From: Serripes groenlandicus
Taxonomy: Eukaryota; Mollusca; Bivalvia; Cardiida; Cardiidae
Reading direction: 5' to 3'
DNA: 64,000 nucleotides
NCBI GenBank assembly: GCA_031761405.1
Contig: JASEVX010000001.1
Coordinates: 45,115,669-45,179,668, forward strand
In this document: positions 1 through 10,763 of the stretch, piece by piece
How the letters are laid out: each line of letters starts with the position of its first letter
Numbering within the stretch: the stretch's first letter is position 1
The notes under the pieces: model-generated
The model's database searches: none
The model's input: only the letters and a program-made list of their open reading frames with translations
Told to the model about the DNA's origin: nothing
Made by a program: the position numbers and the translations under genes

Positions 1-600
1 TTGCTAATTTGCATATTCAAAATGGCGGATAAATGCCAGCTGTTAAGCTTAGAATCACAATAAAGTAGTATTATACTCATTTCTTTCTATCTTATGTTTC
101 CAATTCCTAGAATACCTAAGTGTACCAAATACTTATGTCATACTCATTTGTCAATAATAATTAATTTAGATAATGGGAAAAAACAAAATGGCCACTAAAA
201 TGATAAATTTTAAGCAACATTTGCCATAAGTATTATACATTACGGAAATTGGCAGAGTAGTATACTGGTACTTCATGGAAACCATTGTAAAATGAAACCT
301 GATGCCCCCACATGATCAGAGATGAAATTATTTGGATATGACTTTGGCGGCCGTTGTATATTTGCTCATTTACATATTCAAAATGGCGGCAATGTTAGTT
401 TATTACAGAATTTCTATCAATAGTCTATAGTAATAAACATTTGTTTTTGCAATACGATTTGAATTCCTAAGATACCATTACGTGAAAAAGGATAATTTGA
501 TCACTCTTCTTTCATGAATGCGTTACCGTTTTATAGTGTAGGTCACTTTAAATATCGAGATTAGGAATTTTACCTTGACAATTAATCTTGTACGCAATTA
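1..600. repeat. degenerate direct repeat, about 361-bp period
   Basis: Bases 1-28 recur at 362-389 with two differences, and 100-119 recurs near 460-479 at the same offset, so two diverged direct copies are present. Each contains an AAAATGGCGG motif. A palindromic version of the motif (GCCATTTTGGCGGCC) lies at 3548-3562, beyond the other side of the coding remnant at 640-3235. These could be sub-terminal sequences of one old element, but I cannot define its ends. No gene is visible here. Confidence 0.5.
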
Positions 601-639
601 GTTTAAGGATACGCCTTTTCTTCCTTTGTTGAACTGAGC

Positions 640-3235
640 TCACGCATCACTGTCATTTTCATTTATATGTTTTGCTGCCCGAGTCTGATCATTTAGACAT
701 CGCACGGATGCATGACACGCACAGAACATTGTGCACGCTAATTTGGCTTTGTTGCATCCACATCCTGATGATTTGCATGGGTTGTCACTTGTACAATTGC
801 TGATGTTATTAGCGCTGTTGCATCTTTCATCACGTCGGCCATATCTGCATGTATGTCTCCAATCAATCCATTTTTCTGCCGCAGCACTTTTAGCAAAGTT
901 CCTTTGCCAACTCCAAAATGTGCACCAACAGTATCTCAACCTGTCAATACGTGACCTGCTAACATAGAAGGGATGATGTCTCTGTGTCTGTCCACTGTGG
1001 CATGTATATCGATTACAGATCTGTCTCTGATGGGCGACTTCATTATCAAGGGTGACTGAAGGCCTTGCTTTTGGTAGAAATGAAGCAGAAGAACATAGAC
1101 ATCTGTGTCGTCTGCAAGCACCCTGACGGATCTTCCTTCATCTGCAAGCATGATAGCCTGCTGCACAATAATCACATCAGCCTCCTCATGAGATGTGGCC
1201 ATATCGTGCCGTTGGATTTGAACACCACCTGGACCTAGTTCAACAGGAGTGCATCTTGGCTGGTGATCACAAGCTTGTGTTTTATGATGAAACCTGCATC
1301 GCTTTGCAGATATTGACAAATGATGTTAATCAACTGTTTCTTGTTTTCTGTGACTGTCAGAGTCAGTTTCTGAGACGGAAGGGGTGAAGTTGGACTCAGC
1401 TGGAAAACTCTGCAACCATCATTGCCTCTCGATATCCTGGTTGCACACTTGGTGCTGTAATCGTTGTACCTGTCAAAGACCAAGTACACATCACCGGATG
1501 TTAGTATCTCTTCAATCTTGCCTTTGAATTTCTATACAAAGTCCATCACTTTTGGTTGTCGTATTGGTGATGATGAAGGCCAAGTAGGAATCCAAAGGAG
1601 AGCACAGCCATCGATCACTGTGCACGTTTCTTCAAGTGTCGCGTGTTTAGCTGATACTTCAACCTTTGTCTGGTTCTTCAAAGCGGCCTTGGACTTCGAG
1701 ATACGCATATCTCCAGACTCATCAAACAGAGCTGTAGGAACTGGCGACAGCTCGCATGACATTACATCATGAAAGTCAACATCTCTGGAACTTGCTTGTA
1801 GACCTATCACGCGAGAGTATATCAACTTGGTATCGTATACCTTGGAATCGCCTACGTCAATTGATTTCTTCATGACAGCCATGGTTTGAACTTTCTTTGA
1901 AATTGTGTCCCCAGGCAATTTCTGTTTAAACTCACCCATTTGCTGAGCACCAATTTCAACTGCTCTGTCAACATTCACTGATTCAGGAGCGATCCGTCCA
2001 TTGACCACATTGACAATGTTCTCTGGGTGCTTCTCTGGGTCCATTGGATCGATGCTCACATCCAGTTTTCTGCGCAACCCGTCTCTGTCACCTTGGTCTG
2101 CAGATATCCTTGCTGGAGCTTCTTCTTTGTGCGCTGTTTTAGAACTAGCCGACTTGTCTCTCAGAGTTGAAACGTCTTCCACAATTCTGCTACATATGTG
2201 CAAGCTAAGGGCCTAGGTCTTCAGAGTTTCTGGCTTTAGAGTGATGCCAATCACACCAGCTTTACCATGCCCATATCACATGAATGTTGTCTCGATGAAC
2301 ATATACCATTCCATAAGCCTTGAGTGTGTCTCATCACATGAGACCCTTTCATGAAATGCTGGAGTGCATCTCCTGGTAGGGCTTCCATGTGTCGAAGGTA
2401 GAATAACCCATATCGCGCGTAGTTTACATTTCCCGACGCAAAGAAGTAGGGCATCATGAGCTTCACTGCCTCCAGGTGTAGTGGCCAATCACCTTCTCGT
2501 TCAGCCAGTACATAGAGCATCATTATCAGTACTGGTTTGATCAGGTTGTCGACCCACATCTTTGTTGTGCGACTTCTCTTTGCAAGGTCCTCAAGAGTTG
2601 CCATGAGATCGTTGTAAGACTTCAGGTGTCCCTGCACAACAATATCTCTCAGTAGCTCCTCAGCTACCATGCTCTCATGTTCATAGGAAATTTCTTTCCT
2701 GTCTGCATTTTGCCCACACCTGCAAATGTAGATGCCAGAACCTCTGCAAGGCCCGAATCAGTCATCAATGTTCCGACTGCACCGACAAAACTCATCGGCA
2801 TATGCATACCCCCTAATCTGGGAATGTCCTGAGGAAACATGTTTGGATATGCCTATTGTACCTCTACTGCAACCCTGTACAGTTGTTGATCTGCAGTGAA
2901 GACAGTGAAACCTTGACCAGTTTTCTCTGTTAACTGCTGTGATTTGCTCATGGCTGTCATAATTGTGTCTGGATGTGCTGGTGGCATATCAATCAATGGT
3001 AGATACACTGCTTTAGTTTTGGGTTGTGTGGCTTCTCCTTGATCGCGACACAAATGCGTATTATATCCATTGAATTCAGGACAGTTATCACGCTGCACAA
3101 CATCTGTCAAGATCCTGAGGTCACACTCATTATCATTGTGGATGTTATGATTTGGTCAGTAGATGGAGGTCAGTGAGTAGAGGCAATGCCTTAGTCACTT
3201 TACTGACAGATGTGTGTATGTTCAACAGGGAATCT
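640..3235 (-). pseudogene. broken multi-copy ORF with a FEN1/XPG-like nuclease signature
   Basis: About 860 codons of one protein read from 3235 down to 640 across several frames. I recognise it as a family repeatedly found in mollusc, cnidarian and fish genomes as uncharacterised, probably mobile-element-linked proteins; I cannot name the superfamily. Visible blocks, in protein order: LPLLTDLHLL near 3185; PLIDMPPAHPDTI near 2990; a helical block with EGDWPLHLEAVKL near 2490; FIETTFM near 2290; SHEEADVIIVQQ near 1185; VLADDTDVY near 1110; an LTG-(stop)-DTVGAHFGVGKG block near 920; and a Cys-rich tail (CKSSGCGCNKAKLAC) near 750. The acidic motifs followed by a G-x-G-K block resemble the order in FEN1/XPG nucleases (inference). 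Damage: in-frame stops near 2857, 2278, 2217, 1528 and 936, and frameshifts near 3160, 2670, 2330, 1250 and 830. It is not functional as it stands. Confidence 0.8.
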
Positions 3236-4950
3236 CAACAAATACATTTGCTTTGAGATGATAGGCTACATCAATTAGCTTTAATTAAAATGCAGCTTAT
3301 ATACATCACAAAATATTGCTTGTTATCGAAGTAGAAATCGCAAACAGCCAATTGCTTGTACACTTTTTTATGAATCACCCTGTATAAATAATGTATAAAT
3401 TGCTCTGCCATCTAAAATAACATTTAGAATTATCAAAATATGTATCATATACATCATATCTGGTAAAAAAAACCAGAAAAGGGTTCTTAATGCAGCAATA
3501 AAACATGACAAAGTATACATTTTCACATATTTTTAGAGCAGAAAACGCCATTTTGGCGGCCATTTAATTTTGCTTATATCTCAAATTGCTCAAAGCTGAC
3601 AGAGCTCCAGTTGTTTGCTTGTTCACAGTGGATACCTAGACAATCAGAATCCATTAAAAACAAAACTTATTTCATCAAAACAAGGTTAGGACCCAAATCT
3701 GGGTTTGGCTGCCGGACTATAAGTCACGAGCATTCGATAGGTTTATTTGGAACTATGAGCAGACTAGAAATGGTGTTCTCAAAGACAGGTTACATTGTGA
3801 ATGCACAGATACTTTTCATTTATGCAGAACAAGGGCAGAAGTAGAATGGATCAGTAAATCATGTCGTTGTCTTAGCATTTAAAGCATGGCATGGTCGACG
3901 CACAGATATACTCGCAGACTGTAATATAATTATGTATAGACTGTAGAGATCATGAGTCTGGGCATAATGCATTGACCAAATGTCAAAAGAAGGTGCACTG
4001 AACATTGTAAGACTGATCAAGTTCTCCAAACCAGCGTTGCACGAGAAAGGGGTCCAACATCTCGACATACAACAGAAGATGACAAATGAAACCTTTGTAC
4101 AATTAAGAAGAAGCACACATAATATTTTAAAATACGTGACATCTGTGAACTCGAAAAACAAATGGCACACCTCGCAAGGCGAGACAAGGGGGCGCTTAAT
4201 AAATAATTACCAGGTGAAAGGAAAAACATCTCACCAATCTGACGAATTAAGGAGTACTGTATATCGGTCAATTTCCTATCTATGAAGTACAAAGTCCAAT
4301 ATATGAGGCCAACAAAGCAAGAAAGTCCCTCACAAATCAGGACTATTTACGTCGAAAGAGAGGGTAAGGCGTTCACTCTGGAATCCACATATCGTAGGGT
4401 ACCAGATCAACTAGTTAATCAGGATCAGTAGAATCCATGGTGTCGACATGGGAGCCGGCAAAAAGACAAATACTAGGCGACAACCAACCAGCCAGCCTCG
4501 ACAAACAAAGATGAGGCTTCTAGTGCGCCCTGCCACTAAGGTAGTCAGAAGACCAAGATCGCCTAACTAGTTTTAATGAACATGTTAAAGAGCCCTACTT
4601 CGAACCTAATATGCAGAGAAAGTAATGGCAGACCACGGTGCATACTGTTACAGGGTGCTGCTTTTTTCTTTATCTGAGACGGCGCACAACTTAACTAACC
4701 GTTTTCCGACAGGAAACAGCTATTATTTAAATCCGAAGTACCTCTCAATTTTCTAAAATAATTAAACTGACAAAATAGTTCTTACTTTCGCTTGTATATT
4801 AAATATATAAGCATAAGTAATATATAATTTAATCCCTTCTCACAAACAGATGCATGGTGACGCACTGCAGCGAACGACTTTTGAAAACATTGTTTGAAAT
4901 GGAGAAATTGCATGTAACGAGTTTTCCTTTTGACAAAATGTTGGGATTCG
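3236..4950. other. gene-free stretch
   Basis: I see no convincing gene. Several 77-103 codon open frames occur (3611-3844, 3980-4285 and the opposite strand) but they show no recognisable motif, overlap one another on both strands and have no splice context. The region from 4870 to 4940 has a weak, diverged copy of the hairpin MITE that fills the right half of the window (CTGCAGCGAACGACTTTTGA, then a GAGAAATTGC/ACGAG centre). Confidence 0.5.
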
Positions 4951-4954
4951 CTAT

Positions 4955-6370
4955 AGATATCCCTTATTGTCAGGCTTTTCCGTCTGTCCGTCTATCTGTT
5001 TGTTTGTAAAGCGACGCTCCACAGCCCAGACTGATGGGCCGATTTCGATAACACTTGGCGAACAGGTGCCATAGGTGCTTGGAGACTGCGCGTTTGTGTT
5101 TCGTTGCTATGGACACACCCGTTGCTATGCAGTTAGCAAAACACGCGTTTTAAGAACCCAAACGGTAACTGACGTAGCGCGGCTTCTATGATAGGTAGAG
5201 CGACCGGACCAACTCTTGCCTATTCCGTGTATCCTCATCTAGTTATCGCGACAGCATAACGATCCTCTATCTCTCATAGTTTCCGAATGGCAGCCCTCCG
5301 AATGCGGGAAGGTGGTAAACCCGGAAACATGTACAATGACCTTGACCTCGGAAAAGGTAAACGGTGGGATGTTCAAATTCGGTGTGTTGATAGAGCTTAC
5401 TTACTACTACATAATTGAACTGCAGCATTTCTCGAAATTCGTTCACCAGGGGTGTCAGGGCTGAAATACGCAAAATACGAGAAAACAGTTTGTTCCGACC
5501 TACGCTCACCAAAAATCTATCTCCTCCTACAGTTATCAACGTGGAGACCTAAAACTTCGGTTGTGAATACTTCGAGATATTTAGAAAAAACTTTAAGATG
5601 ATTGTTTGATTTAGTCTTCACGTTTCCTTATGGTATCCCTTCAAAGATAGGGTACATTGTTACTGTCGTTTTAGACTTCAATCGCCCCTAGTGCTGCAGT
5701 GGTACTATTCGATAACGATTTTATTGCACCATCTGATATAGCTACTCAAGAGCTACAAAAAGTTTTTTACGTGATTGACCTCCGACCCCGGTTCCCGAGT
5801 TAGAGCCGGAAATTGGCTGCCAATTGCCTAAATATGCAAAGAGAGAATCACCGAGGCGAAACGGTTGGGTGTAGACGAATGCATCTTAGCATGGTGATAG
5901 AACATGGTTGGTAGAACATTTGTTGTCATTTACACTTTCCCTCTATCTCCACTCTGAGAGGTAACGAATGACGAACGGCCCGCTCTCTCACAACGACGAA
6001 GAGCCTTGTCTCCGGGCTGGCAGCAGTGGTAGTATTCGACAACGATTTTATTACACCATCTCATAGAGCTATTCAAGAGCTACAATAAGTTACATTACGT
6101 CATTGACCTCCGACGTCGAGTTTCCGAACTAGAGCCGGAAGTTTGCAAAATATGCAAAGGCGAAAATAACCAAGCGGAAACAGTTCGGTGTAAACGGATG
6201 CGTCTTGGCATGTTGATAACACATGGTTTGTTGACCAGAGAGTGTCTTTACAAGGTGCATACTTTTCACTAGTATTCACCAAGTCACCTAAAAAGTGACC
6301 CTATCACACTAGTTCTTCATATATATACGCAAAGGCGAATCCCACGTCGCCTACCGTCTTGTTTTCAACT
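4955..6370. repeat. dispersed repeat family R1, copy A
   Basis: This stretch shares long blocks with 29735-31470: TATCCCTTATTGNCAGG followed by a CCGTCTGTCCGTC run, then CACCCGTTGCTATGCAG, and near its end a block ending GCGAATCCCACGTCGCCTAC. Within copy A the block around 5700-5890 (ATTCGATAACGATTTTATTG, then AGAGCTAC and GACCTCCGAC) is repeated at 6030-6240, so the element has an internal tandem duplication. No transposase is encoded. The short open frames on either strand are accidents of the repeat. Confidence 0.7.
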
Positions 6371-6589
6371 TTATCAAATTATTAAACTTCCGTTTACAAA
6401 GATTTATTGTATTTTTGCCAATAAGTTTTCAAAGTCGTCAGCTGCAAAATTAATTGTATGTGGGGAAAAGGTTAAGCAACAGTCATATTACTACTTCATT
6501 ATCACAGAAAAATTATTTACGACGATAATATGATAAATATTAACACATACAATGATTATACTGATGTTAATTAACAAGGTAAACCTACC

Positions 6590-7120
6590 CAGTTAAATGC
6601 ATGTGGCTGATTTTCAAATTATTTTATGGAAACGATGGCTGGGTAGCATTGCACCAGTTTCCTTAAGGTGTTATTGATTGGTAAAAAGCATGGGGCTGTA
6701 TGGCTATAATGAACAATTCAGAAATCCTCCGAACGTATTCTTTATTTTTGCTGGATTTTGAGTGGGTGACACAGTTTCTTCATTTTATTGCTGGATTTAT
6801 TTCAAATTGTGCACACACATTTCATAAATAAAGTGTTTTAACTTATCAAACAGGTTTTGGAGTTCAACATTTGTTGTTGTTTTTAAGATCACATGAGCAC
6901 GAAGTTAATGTAAGTTATTGTGATGGCTCTTTGTCCATAGTCCGACAATATCTTCTCCTCTGTAACAGGAGGGTCAATACAGACAAAACGTTAGGACAAG
7001 CAACCTCTGAATGTCCTCACCAAAATACCTTCAAACGTTTTGGATCCATGCAGAATTTTGGTTTCCATGGCAATCAAAAGAAAAACACTTTAAAATTATT
7101 CTCCTTCCAAATTGATGGAA
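6590..7120. repeat. dispersed repeat family R2, fragment
   Basis: Parts of this stretch (GATTTTCAAATTATTTTATG, CAAATTGTGCACACACATTT near 6805, CTCTGAATG then CCTCACCAAAAT near 7010) recur in the same order at 12755-13320, and a piece recurs near 28195. The 103-codon frame at 6871-7182 lies inside this repeat and shows no protein motif, so I treat it as repeat sequence and not a gene. Confidence 0.6.
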
Positions 7121-8325
7121 AAATTTTCAAATATTTTTGTAGAAATATTCCTTGCCTGCAACCTGTAGATGATATGTATTAAAATTAATACATGCTGTGA
7201 TAAAACTACTTTAAATTATTTTAAGCCCCTGATAACCAGTCACACCACCCAAAATAGTTCAACAAAAGAACTTACTTAGAACAGTCGAGTCAGTTTTATT
7301 ATGTACTACTGGTCCTTTATGGCCTTTTATTTTCAGTTTCCGGAAGTAAAAACGTGTTCTTAAATTTGAAAGCCAATCATTTGTCCATTCAACTAGTTAA
7401 CTAGAGAACGCACAGTTATCAAGCTAATTGCCGAACACTGTTACAAATAATTAGCTATTTTTGTTTTGAGATATGTAATTAATCAGAAATATGTTAATGA
7501 TTATGTTGGCCGTGACATTTGCTTTGCAAAACAGTTTGCAATTGAGTCCGAAACCTTCCATAACGGTTTATTTGTCTGCTTTAGTAGCTGATCACTCTTT
7601 TTGACTTGAGACACACGCACTTTTAGTGACTTCAGCGCTTTGATCTACTATGTTGGTAATACTATAAATGTTCGTTTCGTGTCTGGTGTTCTTTAATCAG
7701 TTTCCACCTACAGACGCGTTCTGATCGTCTGCAGTAGCCAACTTTTTGAAACACTTTGGCAAACTGATTTTTTGCATATAATGAGCAAATCTACATTCGC
7801 CACAATGTTTTTATTTTTCCTTCTTTATAAATAATTAGTTTAAAAACAGTTAGTTATGAAGAAATTCATGTTTTCAATGTTTTAAGTTGACCTCGTATTT
7901 CAGTTTATTTCATGCTATTCCAGAATATTTACTCGTCCCTGATTAGACATGCAGCAGACGATAACGCCTAGAGTATCATTAAAATATCAGCATCAAATAA
8001 ATTCATTTTCCCTTTTTCGAAGAAGCTCTCCATTACTGAACGCTCTTATCAAATTCAATGAGATGTCTTGATGTGTGCAGATTTCATATAATGTAAATGC
8101 ACGTATCTCTAAAATAGTAAAATGTATGGACTGTTTCTACTCTTTACCAAGTCGATAAATATAGAACACATTTACATGTACATAATTGCAAATTATGTAA
8201 ACATAAATGCAGACATACATACATACATATCAAACTTATATTTAAGAAAGAGTAAACCTCTTGCCAGATATCTTCAATAGAACACATGATAGACATGTTT
8301 TATATAATCAGACATACATGTGACA
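7121..8325. other. gene-free, AT-rich stretch
   Basis: No gene, RNA or element boundary is visible. A short CATA microsatellite lies at 8214-8229. Stop codons are dense in all frames. Confidence 0.5.
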
Positions 8326-8572
8326 AGAGTTAATTGCTGCAAGATGCAGCAATTCGATGTTAGCGCAGGAATCAGCAATTTATGGCTTAATAGATACCGT
8401 TTGATCGAAAAACACGAGACCCGCTTTTAAATATATGATATGAATATATGATAACAATAGTTATATAGTTAAATACTTAAAACGAAAACAAATATATACA
8501 TTTTCCAAACGTGTTGACCTCGATCTCCCAAAATTAGTGTAAACATTTATCTGCGCATGCGCGTCCTTTTTT
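8325..8572 (+). repeat. dispersed repeat family R3, copy 1, with NRF1-type site
   Basis: About 250 bp closely matching 22334-22603. The left end has a perfect 8-bp-stem hairpin (TTGCTGCA/TGCAGCAA, 8334-8352). The middle has ATATATGATA repeats. The right end contains TGCGCATGCGCG at 8552-8563, which fits the consensus binding site of NRF-1. The size and shape suggest a non-autonomous element. No coding capacity. Confidence 0.75.
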
Positions 8573-8699
8573 CCTCCTTAATTGACATTTGACATGTTTT
8601 CTTAATACTCCAAAGTCAATCTGTTTTGTCAGGTTAATTTCACTTAAATAATTCACACACATATATATATACCAGACAAACTATCCTCTGACATAGTAT

Positions 8700-8790
8700 G
8701 CAGCAGACGACTTTTGAAAACTATAGGAGTACAAAAGAAATTGCTCATAACGAGCATATACTCCTTTTCCTATAACGATTAATGTTTTAC
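8700..8790. mobile_element. diverged copy of hairpin MITE M1
   Basis: GCAGCAGACGACTTTTGAAA followed by GAAATTGCTCATAACGAGCA matches the 5' half of the M1 family described at 51654-51883. The right half is lost or too diverged to see. Confidence 0.55.
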
Positions 8791-8871
8791 TTTATAATCA
8801 TGTTGATATATTCTTTAGATGTTTCAATGTTAAGAAAGGACTGAATTACAATATCGACTATTCACATAGTT

Positions 8872-8990
8872 TGATTGATTGATTGATTGGGGTTAAACGG
8901 TGTTTTCATCAATGTTTCAGTCATATCACGGCGGCCAGTTCACCTACTCATGTGTTTCCTGGTTTTGATAGTCACATGTGTCCCAACCGT
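8872..8990 (-). repeat. SINE 3' end with GATT tail
   Basis: On the minus strand this reads a conserved tail (GATATGACTGAAACATTGAT) followed by GTTTAACCCC and (AATC)n. The same tail occurs at 55510-55565 on the plus strand. It is the 3' end of a mollusc-type SINE inserted in reverse. The 86-codon frame at 8887-9147 begins inside it and is not a credible gene. Confidence 0.6.
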
Positions 8991-9480
8991 TCAATTGATG
9001 GGAACGACATTTACTACATTGATGCAGGAGCAGTTGAATGAAAATCTGTTGAAAGGAGTAATGGTTCGTGACGATTGTTTGAAAGTTTCTAATGTCTCTA
9101 AACGTAATAAACAAACAATCGCAAAAGATAAAATGGCAAAAGGTTGACATTAGGAAAAACGGCCGTATTCATCTTATTATCTCTACTATTGGCACATGTA
9201 CGTGTATTTGTGTAATATCCCTGTAGTGTTGGTAATAGTTACGCTCTTTTTCGGGAGTTGGATTTTTAGACTTTTCCTGAAATATTTCTGTGAGCAGTAA
9301 ACTATTTAGCGCATGGGAGTTATTTGTTCACATCCATACCGGTACAAAAACGAAATCCCCTTTTACCCGACACGTCCCATTAAAATACATAATCAATTGA
9401 CAAGGGAAAGGGATGGTTAAGTAAAAGCGAGGTTAACCAATCAAATTACGCGTTAATGAACTACAGGATGAATTCAGGGG

Positions 9481-9525
9481 TATAAATACAAGCTGTTTCA
9501 ACCCAATTCTGTGTCGCAATCAGTC
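9481..9525 (+). promoter_or_regulatory. possible upstream core promoter
   Basis: TATAAATA at 9481-9488 and an initiator-like TCAGTC at 9520-9525. The spacing of about 41 bases from TATA to the initiator A is longer than usual, so this is weaker than the site at 9887. It lies upstream of the GPCR gene in the same direction. Confidence 0.25.
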
Positions 9526-9886
9526 ATATATAACTGTCATGAAACGGGTATTTCAGTTACTTTCCTTGTTGGTCATTTTATTTCAGTTGTTATCATTCCG
9601 TTTCATAAAGCTTCTACAACATCAAGATCGCCATTTATTAATTAAATCTGTTATTATATCATCTTTTCCGAGAGACACATGATGTAAGTACTTGGATGTG
9701 ATTTTGGAATATATAGTTGTTTTATTGCAATAACAGTTTTATATGCATTTCCTGTAGTTTGAGTGTAGGCCCGTTCTGAAATATGCAATTTAATCAATCA
9801 CTCAGAAGCTCATTAAATTGTTGATAATATAGGCGCACAGCGATGAGGTCCGAAAGCATCGATTATTAAATCACGTGGAGTATTGC

Positions 9887-9919
9887 TATATATATTCTCG
9901 GGTTTTCAATGAATCAGTC
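9887..9919 (+). promoter_or_regulatory. candidate TATA/Inr core promoter of the GPCR gene
   Basis: TATATATA at 9887-9894 is followed by TCAGTCAGTC from 9914. The initiator A at 9916 sits 29 bases from the start of the TATA box, the canonical spacing. It faces the GPCR start codon 850 bases downstream; that distance would be a long 5' UTR or a 5' intron. Inference from sequence only. Confidence 0.4.
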
Positions 9920-10763
9920 AGTCTGTGTCAGCAAGAACACATCGGCAACGTATGCTTTTGAGAAGAGTTGGAGTGGTAAATAATAGTGTTCTATCTTAGA
10001 GTTGCAGCCTTCGGCTCAGAATTGAACGGTTCTCTTCAACATACCACTGTCATCTCGGGTCGTACAGGTGAATGGTTAATTATTGGTTCAGTTGCACGAG
10101 ACAAACGGTTCCAGACGATACAGCGGTTGTACACTACCTGTTCCGTATCATTGAAGGTTTCAGACTGATCAATACAGTTTGTATCAGCCATATATAGCAC
10201 CAAACAGGTTTTTTTTCTGTTCAAACCCGTTCGTGTACTTTGTCATAGCAGTAGGCCTACACGTGACATGACATAACACCAACCTTATTCAGGAACATAG
10301 TTTTACTACGAGTAAAGAGTCCACGAAGTATGCGGGAAGACTGATAAATCGGCTAACTTATATAAACGGTTATGTTGATAAAAAATATGATAAATAGTGC
10401 ATGTATGGGTTTTTATTGAGATAGTGCACGGATAAGTTATAGTGCAGCGAACTTTAGACTACCTGTGTAATTATTATAACGAATGTTTTGATTACCGATA
10501 CTTGCTCGACTTTTCCTACAAAATTAATGTTGTGCCTTTCAAGTTCTGATAATATTTCATTCGCTATGTGACAAGATTGACAATATGAATTTTATCATAA
10601 AAAGAGCAGACATAGTTTAGTTTGTTTCGTAAAGTACATTACTTTTGACTGTGTTCGTTGACTACACCCCGAGAATTATTCATAATATAAATTTGTTATT
10701 TCAATGGCATAAAATAAAGGATTTATTAAAACTATACTAATTCCACACAAAATAACCGTTGCT

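Noticed and set aside
6871..7182. 103-codon ORF
   Set aside because: Lies in repeat family R2, whose other copy at 12740-13350 has no matching frame.
8887..9147. 86-codon ORF with a hydrophobic stretch resembling a signal peptide
   Set aside because: Begins inside a reversed SINE tail; the rest is low-complexity without homology.
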